This document shows positions 7,736 to 16,381 of a stretch of 64,000 bases of DNA, in pieces. How positions within the stretch are numbered: position 1 is the first letter of the stretch; every line of letters starts with the position of its first letter. The position numbers and the translations under genes are program-made. The stretch covers positions 1-64,000 of the forward strand of contig UQIY01000003.1 in the NCBI GenBank assembly GCA_900541195.1. Reading direction: 5' to 3'. Below the pieces are notes generated by a model that saw only the letters and a program-made list of their open reading frames with translations, was not told where the DNA came from and searched no databases. The stretch is from an uncultured Collinsella sp. Lineage in GTDB: Bacteria; Actinomycetota; Coriobacteriia; Coriobacteriales; Coriobacteriaceae.

Positions 7736-9535
7736 TTAGCAGTCCGCGCCCTGTACGTGGACCATGCGCTTCTCCCGATACATATTGTGGTCGGCGACGC
7801 GATATACATCGGCCAGCGTATTTCCAGCCGTCTCGACGGTCGCCACGCCAATCGATGCGCTGACCGTCAGGGTCTCATCGCTTACCGCGGCAAGACCGAG
7901 ACGAAGATCCTGTTCCAGCCCGAGCGCAGACTCGTTGTCAGTATGGGGGCAAACCAGCAAAAACTCGTCGCCGCCAACGCGCATCGGCAGGTAATCCGCA
8001 CCAGCCACCCGCCGCAGCACGGACGCCGTCCGTCGCAGCAGTTCATCCCCCATCTCGTGACCATAAATGTCGTTGGTCCGCTTGAGATAATTACAGTCCA
8101 CCATAATCACGCTCACTGGCAAGTCCTCGTTTACCAGGCTATCTCCACGCGATTCCAGATAGTTGCGGTTGCGAAGCCCCGTCAGTTTATCTTGGTATGA
8201 CAGCTCCTCGGCATGCTTGACCATCGATATGATGTGCGTCGCCACGACGACCGAATCCAGGCGGCCTTGCTCATCGCGATGCTGGGGGACAACCTGTAGC
8301 GAGTACCAAGTGCCTCGACAATCTCGCACCTCGGCAGCCAAGTACGGTACGCCCTCCATACGTTCACGAAGCGTACTTATATCTACGAGTCCCACAACCG
8401 CGTCGCGGCTTTCGGGGCTCACGATATCACGGCAGACCGTGTCCATAAAGTCATATGCCTCGTTGTGCTCGGCAAATATCTTCGCTATCGCCGGCGACAT
8501 ATTGATTCCCTCGATCTCGAGGGTGTCGAGATGCAAAAGGAAGGTCGAATCGTAGATGGCGCTTATGGCATTGATAATGCCGAGCTGTTTATCCTTTTCG
8601 ACCAAATTACGGTGGTCAACGATATTTCGAGCCAACAGCACCACGACCCAAAACGCAAGGCATACCAAGACGCCGACGGCGACAAATGAAATCCTGTCAG
8701 ACATGACCTCAGATTTGGGATATAGCGCAAACAGGCGGTAGTCCTTATATGCCGCACGCACGGCGTACCATTTGTCTCCTCGATATTCGATGGGCGTCAG
8801 GCCGTCGTCTTTCCACTCAACCCCTGCGCTGGTGAGGAGTCGGGCGAGCGACATGTCAGCATCGGCACTGTTGGATGAGACAATCTCCGCATCCTCCATA
8901 ACAAGCACCGTGGGACCCTGGTGGAAGGTGCTGTTCGAAAGCACGTGGGCTATGGCATATGAATAGTCGTCCACCGCATCGGAAACAAGTGAGCGGTATG
9001 CCAGGGCAACGCCGTCGCCATACGGAACAGCACAGACGGCAAAAACAACACTACGGCGCTCAACGACAGTTGAGTAGGTCACTTTGGAACCTTGATACAT
9101 CGATGCGACCGGCGAACAGGCCAGCTCCTCTCGCCACAACATGAGCGGATCGCGACCATCGATGTCGTAGTGGGCAGCCATATGGCCATCGGAGTCCATG
9201 ACCATCAACCCCGAAAGGTTCTCGGCATGGACAAATTGCTCGATAAGGTCGTTGTTAACCTCAACGCGATCAGAGGACAGGAACGTCGCAAACGATTCGA
9301 CCGCGGCGAGCAAATCGTGCGTCTCCTCTGCTTTTCTCCCCTGTTCGTAGCGGTCATATTTTTCGCAAGCGTTTTCTAAAAACACCATGGTTTCTTGGCC
9401 AAACCCAAGCGTTTTTTCGAGGCAGCGATGGGTTCCAACCGTATACAACAGGCCTAACAAGACAGCGCTGACAATAACGCCGACAACTATGACGGTCAGA
9501 GTCTTTCGACGCAAGCGGTGCTCATCATTTGTCAT
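7736..9535 (-). CDS. Membrane-bound diguanylate cyclase (GGDEF) with extracytoplasmic sensor and PAS-like domain
   Basis: 599 residues. TM1 is at about 13-32 (VIVVGVIVSAVLLGLLY). An extracytoplasmic Cache-like sensor of about 250 residues follows, then TM2 (FVAVGVLVCLAFWVVVLL). A PAS-like region (EIEGINMSPAIAKIF) precedes the GGDEF domain, which has DKLTGLRNRNY and an intact RVGGDEFLLV active site. It should make cyclic di-GMP. No RxxD inhibitory site is evident at the usual spacing before GGDEF. ATG at 9535 follows AAGGAG. It overlaps the upstream solute-binding-protein gene by four bases, so that protein may feed the sensor. Confidence 0.9.
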   Translation of the reverse strand: MTNDEHRLRRKTLTVIVVGVIVSAVLLGLLYTVGTHRCLEKTLGFGQETMVFLENACEKYDRYEQGRKAEETHDLLAAVESFATFLSSDRVEVNNDLIEQFVHAENLSGLMVMDSDGHMAAHYDIDGRDPLMLWREELACSPVASMYQGSKVTYSTVVERRSVVFAVCAVPYGDGVALAYRSLVSDAVDDYSYAIAHVLSNSTFHQGPTVLVMEDAEIVSSNSADADMSLARLLTSAGVEWKDDGLTPIEYRGDKWYAVRAAYKDYRLFALYPKSEVMSDRISFVAVGVLVCLAFWVVVLLARNIVDHRNLVEKDKQLGIINAISAIYDSTFLLHLDTLEIEGINMSPAIAKIFAEHNEAYDFMDTVCRDIVSPESRDAVVGLVDISTLRERMEGVPYLAAEVRDCRGTWYSLQVVPQHRDEQGRLDSVVVATHIISMVKHAEELSYQDKLTGLRNRNYLESRGDSLVNEDLPVSVIMVDCNYLKRTNDIYGHEMGDELLRRTASVLRRVAGADYLPMRVGGDEFLLVCPHTDNESALGLEQDLRLGLAAVSDETLTVSASIGVATVETAGNTLADVYRVADHNMYREKRMVHVQGADC

Positions 9536-10368
9536 GGATTTGCTCCTTGCCCGCCCGTCGTCGCTCCTGTCTTGTAATTGCCCACAATACGGTCAATCGT
9601 GCCATCTCGATCCATGGCAAACAATGCAGTATTGAGATCCTTTACGATCGGTCCTTCATAGCTGTCATCAAACGCGACACCCAGATCGACCGTCATAATG
9701 TTGTCGGCGAACACGCGGTAAAGGCCGGGATACTGGGCGACAAGTCGGTCAAGCGGCTGAACGTCCGCCATCCAACAGTCGACATAGCCTTTGGCGAGGG
9801 CGGCTTTGCAGAGCTCGGCAGAACCATACGATTTGATTTGCACGTCCGGCGAGATTTCCAGATCCCCTGCGAGCAATCGGCGTTCGCTCACCGAGCCCGC
9901 AATCACCGCGATGGTCTTGCTTCCATCGAGATGCGCCAAGGACTTGATGCCACTCGTTTTCTTGGCGGCAACCGAGACCGTCACGGTTAGATACGGCTCG
10001 GTCCAGTAATACTTATCCTCGCGATAACAAGGAGAATAATCACACCACAGGCAATCGATATCACCGTTTTCGAGCAGCCGGTCGCGATCGTTCCAGTCAA
10101 TATCGACAAACTGTGGCTTAATCCCCGCACGCTTGCAGGCCTCGCGGGCGATGTCGATATCGATACCGGCGTAATCGCCCGTGGTATCGACATACACATA
10201 GGGGTCGTTATCCGTAACGCCGATTTTGAGTACCGGGAGATCTTTGTCGGCTTCATTCGAGGAGGAAGAACTGCTTCGAACGGTATACGTCAGGGCGCCC
10301 GCACAGGCGGCAACAAGGAGCATGAGCGCAAACGAGACGATGGCGGCTCGCTTGATACGTCCGGGCAC
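9532..10368 (-). CDS. Family-3 amino-acid-type solute-binding protein
   Basis: 278 residues from the GTG at 10368. An N-terminal hydrophobic segment contains VAAC, a possible lipobox, followed by a Ser-rich linker. The SBP_bac_3 domain shows LKIGVTDNDPYVYVDTTG, GIDIDIAREACKRAG, the DCLWCDYS region, YLTVTVSVAAKK and a C-terminal FAMDRDGTIDRIVGNY. No ABC permease or ATPase gene is near; the next gene is a GGDEF sensor with a four-base overlap. I infer a ligand-sensing rather than a transport role. An upstream in-frame ATG at 10458 lies inside the purB terminator and is unlikely. Confidence 0.8.
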   Translation of the reverse strand: MPGRIKRAAIVSFALMLLVAACAGALTYTVRSSSSSSNEADKDLPVLKIGVTDNDPYVYVDTTGDYAGIDIDIAREACKRAGIKPQFVDIDWNDRDRLLENGDIDCLWCDYSPCYREDKYYWTEPYLTVTVSVAAKKTSGIKSLAHLDGSKTIAVIAGSVSERRLLAGDLEISPDVQIKSYGSAELCKAALAKGYVDCWMADVQPLDRLVAQYPGLYRVFADNIMTVDLGVAFDDSYEGPIVKDLNTALFAMDRDGTIDRIVGNYKTGATTGGQGANP

Positions 10369-10430
10369 AAGCCTCCCTTCATCGAAACAGCAGCCGGATT
10401 TTATTGTATACCCGGGGCTGATGCGGCGAT

Positions 10431-10463
10431 AAAAAAGCGCCTCACCCAAGATGGGCAAGGCGC
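10431..10463 (-). terminator. Terminator of purB
   Basis: On the minus strand GCGCCT...CCC...GGG...AGGCGC (arms 437-442/458-463 and 445-447/453-455 of the 10,000 block) is followed by six T. Confidence 0.85.
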
Positions 10464-10506
10464 CAAAGGTTGAAATGCATCCGCAAGCGGTCGAATTAGG
10501 TTAACC

Positions 10507-11853
10507 CTACTCGAAGTTCAGCTGCTCCAGGCGGTCGAAGACCGTATCGATGCGGGTGAGGAAGTCCCACGGATCAAAGATCTCATCGAGTTTCTCCTGG
10601 CTGACGGTGCAGCGCGGATCGGCCTCGAGACGCTCCTTAAAGGTGGGACCGGAGACACAATCCTGCACCTCATGCCAGGTGGCCATGGCGTTTTCCTGCA
10701 CGATGGCGTAGGCGTCCTCGCGGGTGATGCCCGTGTCGACGAGGGCGAGCAGCACCTTGGAGGAGAAGATGAGGCCGCGGGTCTTGTTGAGGTTGGCCAT
10801 CATGCGGGCGGGATACAGCTGCAGACCGTCGATAACGCGGATGAGGCACTGGAACATGTGGTCGAGCGCAATGAAGCTATCGGCCTGGGCGACACGCTCG
10901 GCAGAGGAGTGCGAAATGTCGCGCTCGTGCCACAGGGCAACGTTGTCAAAGGCGACCTGGGCGTTGGACTTCACGACGCGCGACAGGCCGCAGACCTTCT
11001 CCATGGTGATCGGGTTGCGCTTGTGCGGCATGGCGGAGCTGCCCTTTTGGCCCTTGCGGAAGGGCTCTTCGGCCTCGAGCGTGTCAGTCTTCTGCAGGTT
11101 GCGGACCTCGGTCGCGATGCGCTCGCAGGTGGCCGCTGTAGTGGCAAGCACGCCGGCAAGATAGGCGTGGTGATCGCGGCTGATGACCTGCGTGGACAGC
11201 GGATCGTGGACCAGCCCCAAGTGCTCGCAGACGTACTCCTCGACGAACGGCTCGATGGAGCTGTAGGTGCCGACGGCACCGGAGATGGCACCGAAGGCAA
11301 CGTTCTTGCGAGCGTCCTCAAGACGATCGAGATCGCGCTTGAGCTCCCAGGCCCAAGAGCCAAACTTCATGCCGAAGGTCATCGGCTCGGCGTGGATGCC
11401 GTGAGTACGGCCGGCGCAGAGCGTGTTGCGCTCCTCGAAGGCGCGGCGCTTGCAGATCTCGCCGAGCTTCTTGACGTCCTCGATGATCAGATCGCAGGCT
11501 TGGGTGAGCTGATAGCACAGGGCCGTATCACCCAGGTCGGAGCTGGTCATGCCGTAGTGCACCCAGCGGCTGGGCTTCGGCTCGCTCTCGGGAACGTCGG
11601 CGTCGATATATTCCTTCATGTTGGTCAGGAAGGCGATGACATCGTGGCGCGTGACTTCCTCGATCTCGTCGACCTTTGCCTTCTCAAAGTTGGCATGGTC
11701 GCGGATCCATTGGGCCTCGTCTTTGGAAATACCGATCTTGCCGAGCTCCGCCTGGGCCTCGCAGGCCAGGACCTCGATCTCCTGCCAAATGGCGTACTTG
11801 TTCTCGAGGGAGAAGATGTGTCCCATCTCCGGGCGGGTATAGCGATCGATCAT
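10507..11853 (-). CDS. purB: Adenylosuccinate lyase
   Basis: Cleaves SAICAR to AICAR plus fumarate, and adenylosuccinate to AMP plus fumarate. 448 residues, normal length. The fumarase/aspartase superfamily signature GSSAMPHKRNP is present, with TSSDLGDTAL and GRTHGIHAEPMTFG for the other active-site histidine. ATG at 11853 is preceded by AAGGAG. A minus-strand TACAAT (RC of 11898-11903) is a likely -10 element. It is a single-gene unit with its own terminator, unlike the clustered pur operons of many Firmicutes. Confidence 0.97.
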   Translation of the reverse strand: MIDRYTRPEMGHIFSLENKYAIWQEIEVLACEAQAELGKIGISKDEAQWIRDHANFEKAKVDEIEEVTRHDVIAFLTNMKEYIDADVPESEPKPSRWVHYGMTSSDLGDTALCYQLTQACDLIIEDVKKLGEICKRRAFEERNTLCAGRTHGIHAEPMTFGMKFGSWAWELKRDLDRLEDARKNVAFGAISGAVGTYSSIEPFVEEYVCEHLGLVHDPLSTQVISRDHHAYLAGVLATTAATCERIATEVRNLQKTDTLEAEEPFRKGQKGSSAMPHKRNPITMEKVCGLSRVVKSNAQVAFDNVALWHERDISHSSAERVAQADSFIALDHMFQCLIRVIDGLQLYPARMMANLNKTRGLIFSSKVLLALVDTGITREDAYAIVQENAMATWHEVQDCVSGPTFKERLEADPRCTVSQEKLDEIFDPWDFLTRIDTVFDRLEQLNFE

Positions 11854-11956
11854 AGCGGCTCCTTTTTGGTTATTGGCACGTTGGTCGTAACTCGACTATT
11901 GTACCGTGCGCAGGCGCCCGTATGAGCAACGGGCATCAACCTAACATGTTGCAGAT

Positions 11957-12137
11957 GGAGCGGTCATGAGGACGTCCGCGTATTTGCGAAGCAAATACGC
12001 ACCGGCTTCAGGCGAGCCCCTCGGCCTCACGAAGCCGCGGGGGAAACTTTGTTGAATTGGCCGTCCCCATGTCTCCCGTGCCCGGTGGAGCGGGCAACGG
12101 GACGTCCGCGCATTTGCTTCGCAAATACGCACCGGCT
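11957..12137. repeat. Direct repeat of tRNA-Gly 3' end fused to a palindrome (two copies)
   Basis: Positions 11957-12007 and 12087-12137 match at an offset of 130. Each starts with a copy of the tRNA-Gly 3' end: GGAGCGGGCAACGGGAC in the second copy, identical to 12277-12293, and degenerate in the first. Each continues into GACGTCCGCG and a palindrome (GCGTATTTGC gaa GCAAATACGC at 11978-12000; the equivalent at 12108-12130), then ACCGGCT. The 344-base interval between purB's upstream end and the tRNA-Gly terminator otherwise holds no gene. Confidence 0.7.
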
Positions 12138-12222
12138 GCGGTCGCCTATCGGCTCCCTTGCCTGCTCGCTATAAACGCTTCGCGTTTATTTAACGCTCGC
12201 ACCCTGTCGGGTTCGAGTCCCG
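12087..12222. repeat. tRNA-proximal structured repeat, copy B
   Basis: In order: the tRNA-Gly 3'-end copy; the palindrome 12108-12130; ACCGG...CGGTCGCC; the hairpin ATAAACGCttcGCGTTTAT (12171-12189); then TTTAACGCTCGCACCCTG; and the T-arm-like CGGGTTCGAGTCCCG (12208-12222), next to the tRNA-Gly terminator. The same layout is seen at 480-600 and 49284-49402. Confidence 0.6.
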
Positions 12223-12235
12223 GCGCTTTGTTGAA

Positions 12236-12268
12236 AAAAGCACGACACCGAAACGGTGTCGTGCTTTT
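12236..12268. terminator. Bidirectional terminator next to tRNA-Gly
   Basis: A 15-bp stem with loop AAA (AAAAGCACGACACCG/CGGTGTCGTGCTTTT), with A/T runs on both sides. It serves the minus-strand tRNA-Gly. Confidence 0.85.
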
Positions 12269-12275
12269 GCTTTTT

Positions 12276-12350
12276 TGGAGCGGGCAACGGGACTCGAACC
12301 CGCGAGTGTCAGCTTGGGAAGCTGATGCCTTACCACTTGGCGATGCCCGC
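12276..12350 (-). tRNA. tRNA-Gly (anticodon CCC)
   Basis: On the minus strand, acceptor GCGGGCA pairs with TGCCCGC, the anticodon stem TCAGC/GCTGA encloses TTCCCAA, and the T-arm is CGGGTTCGAGTCCCG. Discriminator T and encoded CCA follow. 75 nt including CCA. Confidence 0.95.
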
Positions 12351-12363
12351 ATATGTGGGGGAT

Positions 12364-12393
12364 AGTATAACGCGGTTGTCTTGTTCGATACAA
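12364..12393 (-). promoter_or_regulatory. Promoter of tRNA-Gly
   Basis: Minus-strand TTGTAT (12388-12393) and TATACT (12364-12369) with an 18-base spacer, 13 bases before the tRNA. The -35 is weak. The rest of 12394-12647 has no gene I can support; it should hold the promoter of the following plus-strand surface-protein gene. Confidence 0.5.
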
Positions 12394-12647
12394 GGGTGAC
12401 GATGCTTGTTTTGACTGTGGAGAATCATCCTAAAAACAGGCCAATTGTGGAGATAGGGACCTGTGCGTTCCTCTATTTGCCGTTGTCTACCTGCAGATTT
12501 ATTCCATTGTCTTTCGTAGGCACCATTTGTCAGATTTTGGGCAAGCGTTTGGTCAGGTTCCGGTACTTACCCGCATGAACCCTGGGAGTAGCCTCATCCT
12601 ACGCGCCGCGGCCTCCCCATGCGGCGCACGAGGGATAAGGAGCAGCC

Positions 12648-15600
12648 ATGTCCAACACACCCACGCACTCTGTCCACAGCGCAATCACAGCAGGATCGCT
12701 GCTCCTAGTCCTCTTTTTACTTTTAGGCTGCATGGCACCGGATACCGCGCTCGCCGTCGACGGTTACGAATCGCTCGGATTCCACACTATCAGCAATGAA
12801 TGCGGTCCTTTTGAAGTTGGCAAATACGAGGCGCAGGATTCTTCGATTGCCTACTGCATGAACCAGGAGCGCTTTGGCCCCAGCACACCGGGCGGACCCT
12901 GGCTCACCTACAATCAGGGCTGGGTATGGCTCGAAGACGAATTCGCGGCCATCATCTGTCATGGCTACCCCACCGCCACATCCTTTGGCGGGCATAACCT
13001 GTCCCCCGATCGAGCACGTGCCGCAACCCAACTTGCCGTCTGGATGCTCAACGGCACCACCCATACCGACGGATCGTTCTCATATACGACCGCCCAGGGC
13101 GTCACAGAGAGGGGAAACTTTTCCGGCGACAATGAGGTCGTTGCCGCAGCGCGCTGGCTCCACGACAGCGCCAAGTCGGGAAGCATTAAAGCCGCACCGC
13201 ATCGCGCGCGGCGCTATTTGGGAGCTGTGGCGGGTGGCAGCAAACGTCAAGACATGCTCTACGTGCTCCCGGCCGTCTCCGTATCCTTCCGAAAACAGTC
13301 AGCCAACGCCGCCATCACGAGCGAAAACGATACCTACAGGCTCGACGGAGCGAGGTTCGACATCTATGAGAGCGTCGGCGACAAGCGTGTCGGCAGCATC
13401 CAGATGGACAGCAGTGGTCGCGCACAGGCGACACTTTTGCCCAACACCGCATATTATCTGGTCGAAACCAAAGCTCCGACGGGCTATATCCCCAGGAGTG
13501 ACCGCATCGCCTTTTCCACCGGCAATGACGGCGGAAATGTCGTCATCGATGAGCAGCCCGGTACCGTCACCCTGCGCATCGCAAAGGTCGATGCCGCGAC
13601 AGGGGCAGGCCCTCAAGTCGGCGCGTCACTTGCCGGCGCTGAGTTCACCTGCGTCTCACAGTCTACCCCGGGCTGGACGCGCACCCTCACGACGGATGAG
13701 GACGGCCGGGCAACACTTACCGACATCCCCCTGGGCACCTTTACCATCTATGAGTCGAGAGCTCCCGAGGGCTATCTGCCCTCCGATGAAACCTGGAGCT
13801 ACACCATCGGTGCCGACCAGCCCGGAGACGCGGGCGTCGTTGAACTCGAGTGTCGCATCCCCAACATCCCCATCGCTTTTGACCTCGAGATTTCAAAGTT
13901 CAAGGACTGTGGCAATAGCGATGGGTCTGGTATAGAGCAGCCGGCGGAAGGCGTGGTCTTTGAAGTGGTAAGCAACACTTCGCAACAGGTTGTTGGAACG
14001 CTGACCACCAATATCTACGGTTTCGCATCGACCAAAGACCAGGCTGGAGCATGGTTTGGCGCAGGAGAGCGCCCCGATGGTGCCAGCGGAACCATACCGT
14101 ATGACCGTGCCGGCTACACCATTCGTGAGGTTGTCGACACTGTGCCCGACGGCTTTAAGCAGGCAGGGGAATGGAGTATCACGGCAGAGCAGATCTCGGA
14201 CGGCGCAGAACTTCAGTACATCGTAGACAACCACGCCCTGTCGACACATCTTCAAATCGTGAAGCGTGACGCTCAGACCGGCAACGCCGTACCGCGCGCC
14301 GGGTTCACCTTTCAGCTGCTCAATGGCGACCGTGAGCCCATCTCGCAAACATCTTGGCATCCTGCCCATACCGTTATGAATACCTTTACGACCGATGAAA
14401 CCGGCACCGTCACCCTGCCCGAATCGCTTAACCCGGGCACGTATTACATACGAGAGACTTCCGCCAAGGAGCCGTATCTTGTTGGAGAAGATCTGGAGAT
14501 AACGATTCCCGCCGACATGAACTTAACGCCCGTCGCGGTCGCCTCGTTTTACGACGACGCAGCAACAGGAAGCATCGAGATCGTTAAGAACGATACCGTA
14601 GACGGACACGCCCTTGCCGGCGCTGTTTTTGATATCCGCGCCGCGGGCGATATCGTGCGCCCCGACGGCAGCATTGTTGCCCTGGACGGTGAAACCGTCA
14701 CCACCATCACGACCGACGAGCGGGGATTTGCGTGCGCGAATCATCTTTCGCTGGGGTGCGGAACTGCCATCTATGAGGTAATCGAGGTACAGGCACCCGA
14801 AGGATACCTGCTCGACCAAAGCGCCCACACCGTCGAGCTGTCGTATGCCGACCAGGAAACACACACGGTCAAAGCGCACCTCGATATCTCTAACGACTAC
14901 ACCAAAATCGACATCTCCAAAGTCGATCTGACCGGCAAACAAGAAGTTGATGGCGCTCGGCTCTCCCTCTACGGTGCCGACGGAACCGAAATTGGCGCTT
15001 GGACCTCCTCCGACAAACCGCATCGCATCGAGCATCTTTTGCCCGGCACCTACACCCTGCGCGAAGCGATGTCCCCGCGCACTTACGACCTTGCTCAAGA
15101 CATGACGTTTGAAATTAAGGCCACAGGAGAAGTGCAGACGATAACCATGAAGGACACACCCATCGAGATCGAGGGCAGAGTCGACAAGCGGCAAGAGATC
15201 GCCCGCCCTATCGGTAAGGGTCTCGTCGCTAACGGCGATGGCAAAAACCGGGCCGTGGCACAATCTGATACGAACGGTTCCTTCTCCTATACACTCGATG
15301 CTAAAAATGAGTCGAATACCTGGGTTGATGAATTCACCATCACCGACGATCTCGAATGCGCCAAAGACGGCACTGCCAGGCTCATCGCCATCGAAACCCC
15401 TGTCGCGGCTGGGGACATCGACGGTCTTTGCAACGTGTGGTACCGAACGTCTCCAGTGGGAAGTATCGATACGGGCGAACAGGCCAATGCAACGCTCAGC
15501 GACGGGCATGACAACCCCTGGCTCAAAACGGACGAGGTCAAAAAGCTCCTAGGTGACGATTTGCGCATGGTCGATTACGACGATTGGCATCTTTGGAAAG

Positions 15601-16079
15601 CAAATATCCCAACGACGGAATCAGTCACCCTCGAGGCAAAAGAGCTCGCTCTTTTGGACGACACCGGCATCACGGGCATTCGTCTTGAGTATGGGGCCGT
15701 ATCGGCCGACTTCACGACAAGAGGCGCTGCAGAATCTTGGACCCGCGAGGACCTCAAAGACGAACATGACGACCTTGATGATGTGAGCGCCGTCCTTGAC
15801 TCGGATATTCACGGTGCCGTCATCCATATGCAGGCCGCGTCGTCTTACACGCCTCAGACCGCACTCGCCAACAGCGCTCGCGTTGACCTCTGTCGCAATG
15901 GCGGCGGTAGCAACCTTGAATCACATGACGAGGATCGCGTCATCCAGCGATGCACCATGCCGCAAGATTTACCATCAACGGGTTCTCTTCCCATCGCCGC
16001 CTGCCTCACTGCCTTCATGACCTCCGGCGCCGCGGCAATCTGGTTTGCCCATCTAAAGCTGGCATCGAAACGTCACTAA
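12648..16079 (+). CDS. LPXTG cell-wall-anchored surface protein: thioester domain plus CnaB-like repeats
   Basis: 1143 residues. A signal peptide is likely cut after ALA36. An N-terminal thioester domain follows: Cys70 in AYCMNQ and Gln128 in AATQLAVW are placed to form the internal Cys-Gln bond used for covalent host attachment. About six CnaB-type domains follow, each opening with a strand bearing a candidate isopeptide Lys (VSFRKQS, LRIAKVD, LEISKFK, LQIVKRD, IEIVKND, IDISKVD) and many ending in an E-containing YE/YxxRE motif. A further domain of about 280 residues and the sorting signal LPSTG with hydrophobic and basic tail complete it. AAGGAG precedes the ATG. No sortase gene is nearby. 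Confidence 0.88.
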   Translation: MSNTPTHSVHSAITAGSLLLVLFLLLGCMAPDTALAVDGYESLGFHTISNECGPFEVGKYEAQDSSIAYCMNQERFGPSTPGGPWLTYNQGWVWLEDEFAAIICHGYPTATSFGGHNLSPDRARAATQLAVWMLNGTTHTDGSFSYTTAQGVTERGNFSGDNEVVAAARWLHDSAKSGSIKAAPHRARRYLGAVAGGSKRQDMLYVLPAVSVSFRKQSANAAITSENDTYRLDGARFDIYESVGDKRVGSIQMDSSGRAQATLLPNTAYYLVETKAPTGYIPRSDRIAFSTGNDGGNVVIDEQPGTVTLRIAKVDAATGAGPQVGASLAGAEFTCVSQSTPGWTRTLTTDEDGRATLTDIPLGTFTIYESRAPEGYLPSDETWSYTIGADQPGDAGVVELECRIPNIPIAFDLEISKFKDCGNSDGSGIEQPAEGVVFEVVSNTSQQVVGTLTTNIYGFASTKDQAGAWFGAGERPDGASGTIPYDRAGYTIREVVDTVPDGFKQAGEWSITAEQISDGAELQYIVDNHALSTHLQIVKRDAQTGNAVPRAGFTFQLLNGDREPISQTSWHPAHTVMNTFTTDETGTVTLPESLNPGTYYIRETSAKEPYLVGEDLEITIPADMNLTPVAVASFYDDAATGSIEIVKNDTVDGHALAGAVFDIRAAGDIVRPDGSIVALDGETVTTITTDERGFACANHLSLGCGTAIYEVIEVQAPEGYLLDQSAHTVELSYADQETHTVKAHLDISNDYTKIDISKVDLTGKQEVDGARLSLYGADGTEIGAWTSSDKPHRIEHLLPGTYTLREAMSPRTYDLAQDMTFEIKATGEVQTITMKDTPIEIEGRVDKRQEIARPIGKGLVANGDGKNRAVAQSDTNGSFSYTLDAKNESNTWVDEFTITDDLECAKDGTARLIAIETPVAAGDIDGLCNVWYRTSPVGSIDTGEQANATLSDGHDNPWLKTDEVKKLLGDDLRMVDYDDWHLWKANIPTTESVTLEAKELALLDDTGITGIRLEYGAVSADFTTRGAAESWTREDLKDEHDDLDDVSAVLDSDIHGAVIHMQAASSYTPQTALANSARVDLCRNGGGSNLESHDEDRVIQRCTMPQDLPSTGSLPIAACLTAFMTSGAAAIWFAHLKLASKRH

Positions 16080-16085
16080 CGTAAT

Positions 16086-16124
16086 AAAAAAGAGGCGAGC
16101 CCGTCTCCCGGCTCGCCTCTTTTT
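16086..16124. terminator. Bidirectional terminator between the surface protein and the 16142 gene
   Basis: An 11-bp perfect stem AGAGGCGAGCC/GGCTCGCCTCT with A5 on the left and T5 on the right. It separates convergent genes. Confidence 0.9.
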
Positions 16125-16141
16125 CGTTCGTGGCGAAATGG

Positions 16142-16360
16142 CTATTCCTCAGATGCAGACCCACCGTCGATGAGCGCTTGATCGGACTCGGAGATGCCAT
16201 CAGCTCCCAAACTCTGCTCGTGCTCCACTTCTTCGCTAATCGTGGACTCAGGCGTTGAGCCTTTAACGCCCACGATATACGCGGCCCCAAAACCAAGGAC
16301 AATGGCGATCAGGGCCAAGATGAGATAGACGGGCCAGTGGCGCTTGATGTACGAAAACAC
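16142..16360 (-). CDS. Small single-span membrane protein
   Basis: 72 residues. A short cytoplasmic start (MFSYIKRHW) is followed by one hydrophobic segment (YLILALIAIVLGFGAAYIV) and an acidic Ser/Glu-rich tail. It is directly downstream of the M28-like membrane protein, with 21 bases between the M28 stop and this start region, and on the same strand, so cotranscription is likely. No family is recognised. It could be an accessory subunit, but that is only positional inference. Confidence 0.6.
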   Translation of the reverse strand: MFSYIKRHWPVYLILALIAIVLGFGAAYIVGVKGSTPESTISEEVEHEQSLGADGISESDQALIDGGSASEE

Positions 16361-16381
16361 GCAGACTCCTTATAGGTCAAC

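Noticed and set aside
10672..11925. Plus-strand frame opposite purB
   Set aside because: Shadow of purB.
12057..12393. Frames with RDSNPRVSAWEADALPLGDA-like peptides
   Set aside because: Translation through tRNA-Gly on either strand.
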